Of a DNA stretch of 14,989 bases, positions 1 through 8,319 are shown in pieces. The notes under the pieces are model-generated. The model had not been told where the DNA came from and did not search any database. It saw only the letters and a program-made list of their open reading frames with translations. Made by a program: the position numbers and the translations under genes. The DNA comes from Moraxellaceae bacterium (GTDB lineage Bacteria > Pseudomonadota > Gammaproteobacteria > Pseudomonadales > UBA3067): positions 15,124 through 30,112 of the forward strand of contig NVTH01000012.1 of the NCBI GenBank assembly GCA_002401525.1, read 5' to 3'. Within the stretch, counting starts at the first letter, position 1. Every line of letters starts with the position of its first letter.

Positions 1-2400
1 CGACGAGGAACCCTTGCGCTGAGTTTAGGGCTCGAACAAGAAGCGGCAGTATGGCTAAAAAATGCCCGCGATGGATTCCACTTTTGGGGTGCCAAATACG
101 TCGCGCAACAACTTGAAGAAAAGCACCCGACCCATATAAAACTTGACCAAAGCCAGTTCTTTAGTATCAGTCACACCACCACGTTTGGCCAGCCACACAA
201 CGCAACAACGCATCAAAATAATCCGGCTCAATTGCACAGCAATAATGCCGAGCACCTAACCGCAATTCAAACCATTTTATCTATCTCAGGGCAACTTGAT
301 TTAGATTTAACTCTCAAAAAGGTTCTTGAATACACCATTCAAAGTACTGGCGCTGAACGAGGCACGCTGTTACTGGAGAAAGATGGGGAACTTATCATTG
401 AAGCCTCTGGAGCAGTGGGAGGAGCCTTCTCTCGAAAACAACAGGGCCTAGAAGAAAATTCCAATTTACCTTTTTCCCTGCTTCAATTTGTGTTTCGAAC
501 CGGCAAAACCGTTTCCTTAAGTGATGCCTGCAACGAAGGTTTGTTTTGCAAAGATCTTTGGATTATTGAAACCAAGGCCAAATCTATTTTATGTTGTCCG
601 ATCATCCAGAAATCCTCAACCATTGGCGTCCTGTGCTTTGAAAACAACTTAATTACTAATGCATTCTCCAATGACAATTTAGACCTACTTGAACTCATTA
701 TCGCTCAATCAGCAAACACAATATGCAGCACAAAACTAAATAGCGAGTTAAGCCAACAGCTTTCAGCCACACAAACAGAATTGACACATACTGACCGCAA
801 TCTCAAAACAATCATCGAGTCCAAGTCACAATTAATCAACACTTTAGCTCACGAAATCCGCATCCCAATGACTAACGTTTTCGCCGTTGTGGACCTTTTG
901 AAACAAACCCCACTAAGCGAAGAACAATTAGAATACGTCACTGTCATTAAAAATTCGAGCCTTACATTTTTAGACCTGTTTAATGACCTACTTGATTATT
1001 CTCGCATTGAAAGCGGGGAGATCATCGTTAAAAAAGAGACCTTCTCGATAAGGCAATCAATCCAGGAAGTGTGCGATATTATAGCGATTAATGCCCAACA
1101 GAAAGGCCTTGAATTCACCCTCTCAATTGGAAAAAAAATTCCAGAGCATATTTCAAGCTCAATAAAAATAGTTCAGGAGTCGCTTTTAACGGTCAGCAAT
1201 CATATCATTGATAGAACCCACTCCGGCGCAGTGCACGTCACTGTCGCCCACACGTCTAACGAACATACTAAACCTTTAGCGCTCTATAAAATTCAATCCA
1301 GCAGTTTGCATCTAGAGATCAAAGAACGACAAAATTATTTCGCTGCGCCGCAACAAACTCAGCTAGCAGCCTCACGTCGATTTAACAAAACCAACGCGAG
1401 CCTTTACCTAGTAAAACAATTAGTGATCGCTTTAGGGGGTAACATATGGATCGAAAACGACCCTGAAAGGGACTGCAGCATTCAATTCAGCATCCCATTA
1501 GAAACAATATCCCACTACAACCCAGTGATTGTACCTGGTTTAAACAACTTGAAAATGGCGTGTGTCGACTCCAACAAATTCGCGACCATTGCATTACATG
1601 AACATCTTCAAGCATTAGGCGTGCAATTATCCAGTTATGATTCCTTAGAAGCGATGCATTCAGACAACAAAAATGATATTCAACACTTCGCTGTCATTTT
1701 TATTGCTTATCCAATTTACGAAACGCAAAATGAGCCCTTCATTGAAAGATTGGCCCAAATGCCGGACCAAAAAGTCGTATTAGTCTGTCCGATATTGGAA
1801 AAAGCCAACGCTAAATCATGGGCGCAGACGTGGGGCTGCGATGTCATCACAAAGCCTGTGCATAACGATCGATTGAGAAAGCTTTTTTTCAAATTAATTA
1901 GTAAAACCCAATCTAACTTTCCACCCCATCAAACCGCTCTTCGCAAACCAACGCACACGCCAGAAACTCAACCGTTAACCCATCAACCTACTCCTACAGC
2001 AATCAGTCCAGAGCTTGATATATTGCTAGTAGAGGACAACAAAGATCATCAATTTCTCACACAAAAGCTTCTTGAAAAAGCAGGTTTCCAATGCACTGTT
2101 GCAGATACAGGCAACAAAGCGATCAACAAGTTTAAGAGCAAGAATTGGGATCTAATTTTAATGGACTGCGAACTCCCTGAGCTCGACGGCCTTGAAGCCA
2201 CTCGAATTATTAGGGGAATTGAAGGAGTCGAAAAACACGTCACCATTGTCGCCATGACTTCGAATGCATTAGCCGATGACAAGAACCGCTGCCTTGACGC
2301 CGGCATGGATGACTATCTCCGCAAGCCTTTCGATAAAGACTCGCTTCTTAACATCATCGGCAAGCACACCGAAAACAAACCCCCTCCTAGCTTACCTTAA
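1..2400 (+). CDS. Hybrid sensor histidine kinase, 3' part of a large kinase/AAA/GAF/HisKA/receiver protein (5'-truncated by window)
   Basis: The frame is open from base 1, so 799 codons of a longer gene are present; the TTG at 232 is only the first possible initiator and is not a likely start. Residues 10-45, with the pattern W-(x)n-GF-x-F-WGAKYVAQQLE, resemble the end of the AAA-ATPase/helical-repeat part of large Ser/Thr kinase-AAA-GAF-histidine kinase proteins. Next come a GAF domain (about residues 100-242), a short coiled coil, and a HisKA domain (276-345) with the phospho-acceptor His284 in LAHEIRIPM. The following ATPase-like domain (348-501) keeps its fold outline and the GGNIWIEND end but has no DxGxG or GxGLGL box. 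A degenerate receiver (517-635) lacks the Asp. A Pro/Thr-rich linker leads to an intact receiver (676-792): acidic pair E678/D679, Asp722 in LILMDCELPELDG, and Lys775 in RKPF. It probably acts in cytoplasmic phosphosignalling, with input unknown. The gene ends at TAA just before a shared terminator. Confidence 0.85.
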   Translation, partial: RRGTLALSLGLEQEAAVWLKNARDGFHFWGAKYVAQQLEEKHPTHIKLDQSQFFSISHTTTFGQPHNATTHQNNPAQLHSNNAEHLTAIQTILSISGQLDLDLTLKKVLEYTIQSTGAERGTLLLEKDGELIIEASGAVGGAFSRKQQGLEENSNLPFSLLQFVFRTGKTVSLSDACNEGLFCKDLWIIETKAKSILCCPIIQKSSTIGVLCFENNLITNAFSNDNLDLLELIIAQSANTICSTKLNSELSQQLSATQTELTHTDRNLKTIIESKSQLINTLAHEIRIPMTNVFAVVDLLKQTPLSEEQLEYVTVIKNSSLTFLDLFNDLLDYSRIESGEIIVKKETFSIRQSIQEVCDIIAINAQQKGLEFTLSIGKKIPEHISSSIKIVQESLLTVSNHIIDRTHSGAVHVTVAHTSNEHTKPLALYKIQSSSLHLEIKERQNYFAAPQQTQLAASRRFNKTNASLYLVKQLVIALGGNIWIENDPERDCSIQFSIPLETISHYNPVIVPGLNNLKMACVDSNKFATIALHEHLQALGVQLSSYDSLEAMHSDNKNDIQHFAVIFIAYPIYETQNEPFIERLAQMPDQKVVLVCPILEKANAKSWAQTWGCDVITKPVHNDRLRKLFFKLISKTQSNFPPHQTALRKPTHTPETQPLTHQPTPTAISPELDILLVEDNKDHQFLTQKLLEKAGFQCTVADTGNKAINKFKSKNWDLILMDCELPELDGLEATRIIRGIEGVEKHVTIVAMTSNALADDKNRCLDAGMDDYLRKPFDKDSLLNIIGKHTENKPPPSLP

Positions 2401-2465
2401 TTCAATACAAGCCTCCCCCCGACAACATTAACGTCCCTGTCGTTCAACTAAAAGCGAGCCAACAA

Positions 2466-2505
2466 AAAAGCAGGGTGAAATAAATTCCACCCTGCTTTTA
2501 TATTT
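2466..2505. terminator. Bidirectional Rho-independent terminator
   Basis: Perfect 12-bp stem AAAAGCAGGGTG (2466-2477) and CACCCTGCTTTT (2488-2499) around a 10-nt AT-rich loop. A T-rich tract follows on the plus strand and an A tract precedes it, which reads as T on the minus strand. It lies between the convergent stops of the sensor (2400) and the carboxylase (2536), so it can serve both genes. Confidence 0.9.
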
Positions 2506-2535
2506 TTTAATTGAATGCTTGCTGAGCCTTAGCAG

Positions 2536-5500
2536 CTACACTGGGCTCACTACAAACAAAAGATCACCAGAGGCAATTTGAGTGCCCGTAGAATTATTAA
2601 CCCTTTCTACCTTGTACTTTTTAGAGGAAGAATAAAGCTCCTGGCCCTTTTTATTGAACGAATTTAAAGTCACTGGACTGTAGACTTTCATCGCCTCCAT
2701 TAACGCTAAGGTTTGATCTACCGAGATCACATCGCCAGGCTTGACAAAGTCGGGCTCGCTGGGTGAAGCCGAAGAATAGAAAATCCCAGTGGATCTCGAC
2801 ACCACTTTAAGCTCTTGGGTACCTTCGATTCTCAGGCTATCAATGTCCACTACTTTACCGTCAACGCCGGAGGAGCTTTCGATCGCATCGATCAATGCAG
2901 CCTTATCAGTTCGCCCGAGTAGCTCAGGTAAATAAGTAGTGCTGTATTCGCCATCAACAAACACTTTGTCCTGCAATATTAATCGCAACAAAGGAATATT
3001 GGTGCAAATTCCATTGATTGTCACTGCGCCCAAATATTCAACAAGTTTTTCAACCGCGTCATTTCGGTCCGATCCATAACAAATCACTTGCGCAATCAGA
3101 CTGTCATAAAACGGCGAAACGGTTTTGCCTGTATCAGCCATGGAAATCACTTCAATGTAATCCCGCTGCGGATAGTTTACTTCAGACAAATAACCGGGAT
3201 CGGGAAGCAATTGAATTATATCATTGGCATCCAACGCGGCTTTTTCTGCTGTAATTCGCACTTCAATGGCGTAACCCTGGTCCTTAATCTCAAGATTTTC
3301 GATACTCTCGCCGCTAGCAATTTTAAATTGGTGGGCAACGATATCCACACCCGAAGTCCACTCCGTCACAGGGTGTTCCACCTGCAGACGTGTGTTCATT
3401 TCCATAAAATAGATCGAATTAGAATCTAAGTTATAAATAAATTCCACTGTGCCTGCACCAATATAATCTACTTCATCCGCAATCAGCTGGGTGTATTTCA
3501 AAACATCTTGCTTTAAGTTTTCCGGCAACATAGTGGACGCTGATTCTTCCACCACTTTCTGGTTGTTGCGCTGCACGCTGCAATCACGTAAACCTAACAC
3601 CTTGGTGTTCCCAAACTGATCTCGTAACACTTGTACTTCAATATGACGTAGTGAGGTAATGTATTTCTCTAAATAAATATCACCATTACCAAACGCACTT
3701 TTAGCTTCTGCAGAGACCTGATGAAAATAGGATTGAATATCCTCAGCCCGCTCCACCACTTGAATGCCTTTCCCGCCTCCGCCGTGCACCGCTTTAATTA
3801 ACACCGGGTAGCCAATCTCATTCGCCACTGAGGCGGCTTTATCCGCGCTAGTGAGAATCCCATGACTGCCCGGAACCACCGGCACACCGACCCGTAATGC
3901 AGTATTGATGGCATTGGATTTATTACCCATCGTGTTCATGCTGTAAACACTGGGGCCAATAAAGTTCACATGATGGCTGGTACAAAGCGCCGCAAACTGT
4001 GAGTTCTCCGCCAAAAACCCGATTCCTGGATGCAAGGAATCCACTTCTTCGTACTCCGCAACTTTTAACACGGAATGCGCATTGAGGTAACTTTCATCCG
4101 AGGTATTGCCGCCAATACAAACCACCCGATCATTTTCACCCAACATATCAACGGGCACAGAATCCATATCAGGATCAGAGGCTACCAATACTACTTCGAT
4201 GCCCATCTCCTGGGCTTTGCGAATCAATTTCACCGCGGTACAACCACGAGCATGGATAAGCGTACGTTTGATAGGCTTCATCAACTCGCGACAATCGGGC
4301 TCTTTAGTGGAGATCTCACCATCAACCACTGACGGGAAATAACCCTCTAAAGCACGCTCTAAAACGTTCTCCACCGACTGACTCGGAATAGGAATACTGG
4401 CGTCAACGCCGCGGAGTTCAGCATCAATATCATCCGAGAATGGGTTTTTCACCATGCCTTGCATCGCTCCCGGCACTCGAGAGAGATAATTAGACAGCGT
4501 CGCGGTAGACGGTAAATACGCGGGCACCACCATTTGCCCTGCGAAAGGCATATTGGTACCCGAGAAATAATAGGTTTGAACCAAAGGATGGGTTACAAAA
4601 CTGGCTTGAGCGCCACCGGTGCAATCTCCAAAACCGAACACAATAATGGGTAATTCATTATCCCGTACAAATCGAGTCACACGGTCATTGACGATGGCCA
4701 TCGAAAACAAAGCGCCAGCGCCTTCTTTAGTTTGCATTCCGCCGGAGGTGACAAAGCACACGACAGGCAATTGTTGAACCGCACACTCAACCAACAGCTT
4801 ACAAAATTTCTCAGCACTGGCCATATCAAAAGCGCCGGCTTGAAATTCCACATTAGACACTAAAATACCCGCCCGACGAGGACCGTCAGGTAGCTTAACG
4901 TCGCCTACGCCGGTGATCACGCCGCAAGGTACAATGCCTTTATCCAGGGCAGCTTCAATGGAAATCCGAAAGCCGGGAAAATTAACCGGATTTGCTGAAA
5001 TTACGTTGCCGTTAAGCTCGGTAAAATTATCCACAAAGCGTCCTAATATTGCGTCCGCTGTACTATTGCGTTTGGCTTTCTCTTTCTTAAGAACTTCTTG
5101 AATTAATAAATCATGGTAAGCAATGGTGAGACGATTCCAAAAATCTTTGCGTCGCCCGATACGGACTGGGTTAATCACCCCTTTGTACTTAGCGCCCCCA
5201 GCTTCGGAGCGATAATACTCTGGCAATAACTTTTCAAAAAAGAACGTCACGATTACAAAAAGAGTGTCCGACAACTGAGGGTATCCCACGCTCTTCCAGT
5301 CTTCCACAATCTTCAGCATTTCACCGCTATTAGGCAGGCCAACAAAGTCCTTTAGCCAATCCTTAAACTGCGCTTTAAGCTGTTCTGCATCGTAGCTTTC
5401 CGCATCCGCACCTGCATCGGAACCATTTCGACGATCAAATGAATCGATCGCCGATTGCAATGCATTTTCAAGCAGTCGATCAACACTGTCTCGAGACAAT

Positions 5501-7134
5501 ACTTTATCTCGATTGGCTTCCTGAGAAATGGACACTAGATTATTAATCACGTCATTATAGATGTAGTCAAAAATCAATACGTTTTGACACTCGACAACGA
5601 AGTCTTCACGTAAATCTTCGTGCAACAAAATATCTAACAGAGTAATGCGCTTGGTTTCAGGGAAATGGTTATTACTTTTACAGGCACTTTTATCCTGCAA
5701 GTAATCGATTAAGGAATGAAAATTACTTTGCGCATCCACTTTCCAGCGATTGTATAAATAGATGCCGATGGTAAAAAACAACTCTCTTTTCGCTTTCTCA
5801 TAGTTCTCTCTAGGCTCACCGAGAATCAGCTTAGCAATAGCCCCACGATCTCCCTCCAGCTCTTCACTGCGGGTTAAATAGTTCTTCCACTGTTTCAACA
5901 CTTGATCGTCATAAATGACCCGATCGGGGTCTCGCAACCAACCATTGAAAGCCACCTGGCGCTCATTTTCAATCCGCTCCGAAAGGTCGCCCTTAGGCAC
6001 CTCCTGCTCAGCCAGACGACCATAATTCTCAATAGAGATAGAATGAACGCGCTTGCGCACCGTTAGGTATCGAAGGTAGCGGTAGCTGATTCCAAATACA
6101 TTTAAATAAACCGTCGGAGACCCAGCCAAGTTTAAAGAAGAAGCATTGTCTACCGAGCTTAACAAATCAGAAGGCTCTAAATAACGCGCAATGCTGCGCT
6201 GGTAATGCTCGATAATGTATGGGTTCGCCTTAACAAACTCTTGCGCGCCCAATTCAATGGATTTAACACTCGACACAATAGCGCGTAAAAAATTAAGTTG
6301 TTTGTCGCCTTTATCGTTGGGCGTAAAATCGATGATGCCATCGATACATCCCTGCCGATATAACTCTTCAGGGGCCACTCCCACCGACTTAGCACACTCC
6401 TGCCAAGACAAATTATACTTACGCGCGATGTTCGCCAAACCTTTGGGCTGAATGGTATTAAAAATACCATCCCTAACAGACAATAAAATATTACTATTGG
6501 CCAGCGGAATCGCACCCCCGGAATAACCGATCCCCACAATAATCCCTAAAGTGGGCACATCCACATTAGACATTTCAGCAATCAAACGAGAAATAGAGTG
6601 GGCCTGATTGGCTGAATTAGCAGCTTCCCCCGCATCGGCGCCGGGAGTATCGATTAAGCTCACAATGGGCAATGATAGATCAGCAAAGTTACGCACGGCT
6701 TCGCAGGCATAATCATGGTGCTCAGGCATCCACGCGCCATTCATAACGGTTCGATCCTGGGCAATAAAGCCGACACGACGAAAACAATCGCCAAAATCCA
6801 GCTCAATCTCAGCACAGTAGTATTGACCCACGCTGCGTTCCTGAATCACCTTACCGTTAAGATTATTAATCATCGCTCTAGCACCGGGACGATTTGGGTC
6901 CTCCGCGGGTAGCACAGTCTTTTCGATGTATTCATCTACTTGCAGCTTTTGTAACGCTTGCAAATTTTGTTCGATGCTTGCTTCACTCAACAGCCCTTCC
7001 ACCTGAAGGCCTAACCCTAACTTTTCTTGGTCAGGAAAGAGTGAAAAATCTTTTGAAAGTTTCTCTGCTGTTAAAAAAAGCTGGTCAACTTCAACTTTCG
7101 GGTGACCTACTACATTATCCTTTGATTGCCCCAT
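2536..7134 (-). CDS. Single-chain multidomain acetyl/acyl-CoA carboxylase (CT-alpha, CT-beta, biotin carboxylase, BCCP)
   Basis: This 1532-residue cytoplasmic protein carries all parts of a biotin-dependent acyl-CoA carboxylase. In order: an AccA-like carboxyltransferase domain (about 75-290; IDTPGA 161-166, GYSGGA 203-208); a middle region (about 290-690) that I do not recognise; an AccD-like domain (about 695-935; TSGGMQTKEG 796-805, DCTGGAQASF 837-846); a biotin carboxylase (about 955-1408; GGGGKG 1118-1123, Lys1193 in QKVVEE, FMEMNTRLQVEHPVTE 1243-1258, Arg1293); and an AccB-type biotinyl domain (about 1440-1532) with Lys1483 in LMEAMKVYSP as the biotin site. The AccD-type N-terminal Cys4 zinc ribbon is not visible. 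The first strand of the carboxylase has ARGCTA where AccC has NRGEIA. Known reaction: ATP-dependent carboxylation of biotin, then transfer to acyl-CoA; acetyl-CoA is likely from similarity to AccA/B/C/D, but another acyl-CoA is possible. A stop codon lies three codons upstream of the ATG, so 7134 is the earliest start. The ribosome site is weak (AAGG about 16 bases upstream). Confidence 0.88.
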   Translation of the reverse strand: MGQSKDNVVGHPKVEVDQLFLTAEKLSKDFSLFPDQEKLGLGLQVEGLLSEASIEQNLQALQKLQVDEYIEKTVLPAEDPNRPGARAMINNLNGKVIQERSVGQYYCAEIELDFGDCFRRVGFIAQDRTVMNGAWMPEHHDYACEAVRNFADLSLPIVSLIDTPGADAGEAANSANQAHSISRLIAEMSNVDVPTLGIIVGIGYSGGAIPLANSNILLSVRDGIFNTIQPKGLANIARKYNLSWQECAKSVGVAPEELYRQGCIDGIIDFTPNDKGDKQLNFLRAIVSSVKSIELGAQEFVKANPYIIEHYQRSIARYLEPSDLLSSVDNASSLNLAGSPTVYLNVFGISYRYLRYLTVRKRVHSISIENYGRLAEQEVPKGDLSERIENERQVAFNGWLRDPDRVIYDDQVLKQWKNYLTRSEELEGDRGAIAKLILGEPRENYEKAKRELFFTIGIYLYNRWKVDAQSNFHSLIDYLQDKSACKSNNHFPETKRITLLDILLHEDLREDFVVECQNVLIFDYIYNDVINNLVSISQEANRDKVLSRDSVDRLLENALQSAIDSFDRRNGSDAGADAESYDAEQLKAQFKDWLKDFVGLPNSGEMLKIVEDWKSVGYPQLSDTLFVIVTFFFEKLLPEYYRSEAGGAKYKGVINPVRIGRRKDFWNRLTIAYHDLLIQEVLKKEKAKRNSTADAILGRFVDNFTELNGNVISANPVNFPGFRISIEAALDKGIVPCGVITGVGDVKLPDGPRRAGILVSNVEFQAGAFDMASAEKFCKLLVECAVQQLPVVCFVTSGGMQTKEGAGALFSMAIVNDRVTRFVRDNELPIIVFGFGDCTGGAQASFVTHPLVQTYYFSGTNMPFAGQMVVPAYLPSTATLSNYLSRVPGAMQGMVKNPFSDDIDAELRGVDASIPIPSQSVENVLERALEGYFPSVVDGEISTKEPDCRELMKPIKRTLIHARGCTAVKLIRKAQEMGIEVVLVASDPDMDSVPVDMLGENDRVVCIGGNTSDESYLNAHSVLKVAEYEEVDSLHPGIGFLAENSQFAALCTSHHVNFIGPSVYSMNTMGNKSNAINTALRVGVPVVPGSHGILTSADKAASVANEIGYPVLIKAVHGGGGKGIQVVERAEDIQSYFHQVSAEAKSAFGNGDIYLEKYITSLRHIEVQVLRDQFGNTKVLGLRDCSVQRNNQKVVEESASTMLPENLKQDVLKYTQLIADEVDYIGAGTVEFIYNLDSNSIYFMEMNTRLQVEHPVTEWTSGVDIVAHQFKIASGESIENLEIKDQGYAIEVRITAEKAALDANDIIQLLPDPGYLSEVNYPQRDYIEVISMADTGKTVSPFYDSLIAQVICYGSDRNDAVEKLVEYLGAVTINGICTNIPLLRLILQDKVFVDGEYSTTYLPELLGRTDKAALIDAIESSSGVDGKVVDIDSLRIEGTQELKVVSRSTGIFYSSASPSEPDFVKPGDVISVDQTLALMEAMKVYSPVTLNSFNKKGQELYSSSKKYKVERVNNSTGTQIASGDLLFVVSPV

Positions 7135-7176
7135 AACTAATCAACTAACACCTTGAAAATATTCCCAAATGAGGAT

Positions 7177-7197
7177 GCACCACTGTGGAGAGTGTGC
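7177..7197. repeat. Imperfect inverted repeat upstream of the carboxylase gene
   Basis: GCACCACT and AGTGTGC form an imperfect dyad 43-63 bases upstream of the carboxylase start. The position would suit a regulator site, but there is a one-base mismatch in arm length and no matching second copy was found. Confidence 0.25.
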
Positions 7198-7268
7198 AAC
7201 GTAACTCTATTTTTGTTTTTCCGCTCCGGCTACCGCACTGGTATCGACGCAATGCTCGACCAAGCCCT

Positions 7269-7295
7269 TTAGGTACTGCCCATTAGGTACAGCCC
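7269..7295. repeat. Tandem imperfect 13-bp direct repeat
   Basis: TTAGGTACTGCCC (7269-7281) and TTAGGTACAGCCC (7283-7295) differ at one base and are separated by one base. A shorter related piece (TTTAGGCGCC) follows at once. No function can be assigned. Confidence 0.7.
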
Positions 7296-7381
7296 TTTAG
7301 GCGCCTCGCCCGAAACGAGTATGGGTCAACAAATAGAAAACCCAAATTTTTAGTTAAGCCCGAATGATCCAATCCTAATCA

Positions 7382-7399
7382 TCAAACTCAAACTCAAAC
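7382..7399. repeat. Hexamer microsatellite (TCAAAC)x3
   Basis: Three exact head-to-tail copies of TCAAAC inside low-complexity, AT-rich noncoding DNA. Simple sequence; no coding frame uses it. Confidence 0.75.
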
Positions 7400-7468
7400 T
7401 CTCAACGCCAACTAATGACGCCAAACTAGACCTCTAATTCTACAATCTAATCCAACGACCTAATCTTA

Positions 7469-7501
7469 TGAATTGAGCCAAAAAAAAAGGCTCTAAATTC
7501 A
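7469..7501. repeat. Stem-loop with an A9 loop
   Basis: TGAATTGAGCC (7469-7479) can pair with GGCTC-TA-AATTCA (7489-7501), leaving a two-base bulge and a loop of nine A (nine T on the minus strand). No T tract follows the stem on either strand, so it is not a standard terminator. It lies about 335 bases upstream of the carboxylase and about 830 bases upstream of the dehydrogenases. Confidence 0.5.
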
Positions 7502-8165
7502 ATTTAACTCAATGCTAGCCGCATCAAGCGATAAACCAGTGGAAACAATCTAGATTTTCAATACCAACACAATGGGGCCAACCTGCAAAAACACAACTGC
7601 CGTCTATGATGGTAAAAAAGCCCCAAGTATACCCCCTTAATGTAGAAAATTTGAGAGCTGTCTCACCCAAATTGCCTAGCAGTTCGCCTAATTAAAGACG
7701 CTCACCACAATTTCTTAGTCCCTCCTAAGAATTCAGCGAGTTAGCTGCATCGAAAGCTTATTCAAAATCCGCATAAACAACAGCAGTCTTTAGAGCAAAT
7801 TTGCAGTGGGACTACGCCTCTTTGCGTCGTGAAAACCCCGTCTAAAACAATCAAAGGCTTACGGCTACGCCCAAGCGCCTGGGAAAAATACGACATTTAG
7901 TCCAGTAAAACCAGCCCAAACCTGTATTTACATGCATCATAACCCCGACCTAGCGTCGCAATAACACAAACTAACCTGGCGGCTCTCAAAAATATACCAA
8001 TGTGGCCACTCAGTAATCAAAGAATCCATGCATATGACTGGAAAGTCTGTTTTAATGCCCTGCTTCTAAAATTTATCCTCCGTTTTAACGTGGGAAATTA
8101 GAACCACCCTATAAACCTAGATTCTTCAGTTAGGTTCGAAAAGGGCATACAAGCGTTTGGCAAGC

Positions 8166-8243
8166 AATAAGAATTTAAAAATTGCGACCACTTTCAGTAG
8201 TGATGGACACTTCCTAAATTCTTATTATAAATCAAATTCTTAT
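8166..8243. promoter_or_regulatory. Operator-like repeat cluster upstream of the acyl-CoA dehydrogenase genes
   Basis: A 12-bp perfect inverted repeat, AATAAGAATTTA (8166-8177) and TAAATTCTTATT (8215-8226), has a 37-base gap. Its core AAATTCTTAT occurs a third time at 8234-8243, 18 bases from the second copy. Three copies of a 10-mer (one inverted) end about 85 bases before the start of the first dehydrogenase gene. The repeats and spacing are seen directly. A role as a transcription-factor site, perhaps with looping between separated copies, is inference; AT-rich composition makes chance repeats easier. TATTAT and TATACA words inside it could also be -10 elements. Confidence 0.4.
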
Positions 8244-8276
8244 ACACCACATCGAAACCCATTGAAGTTTACTGGA

Positions 8277-8292
8277 TCAATAAAAGTATTGA
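8277..8292. promoter_or_regulatory. 16-bp palindrome, possible repressor operator
   Basis: TCAATA-AAAG-TATTGA is a perfect 6-bp dyad with a 4-base spacer, 36 bases before the ATG of the first dehydrogenase and 22 bases before its ribosome site. The size and place fit an operator for a dimeric repressor of acyl-CoA genes, but the binding protein cannot be named from the sequence. Confidence 0.35.
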
Positions 8293-8313
8293 ATTTGCCT
8301 AACGTAATCACTT

Positions 8314-8319
8314 AGGAGG
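8314..8319 (+). promoter_or_regulatory. Strong ribosome binding site for the first dehydrogenase
   Basis: AGGAGG lies eight bases before the ATG at 8328. It is the strongest ribosome site in the window and fixes this start. Confidence 0.9.

Noticed and set aside
232..2400. Treating the sensor as a complete 722-residue protein starting at TTG 232
   Set aside because: The frame is open to base 1 and the upstream 77 codons match the end of the AAA/helical part of larger sensor proteins; there is no ribosome site before 232.
6177..6539. 120-codon open frame on the minus strand
   Set aside because: It lies inside the carboxylase gene in another frame and matches nothing; a shadow of real coding sequence.
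7469..7501. A9-loop hairpin as a Rho-independent terminator
   Set aside because: The A/T tract is in the loop and not after the stem, and no gene ends there.
8133..8139. GGTTCGA, like a tRNA T-loop
   Set aside because: No acceptor stem, anticodon arm or CCA end can be built around it.
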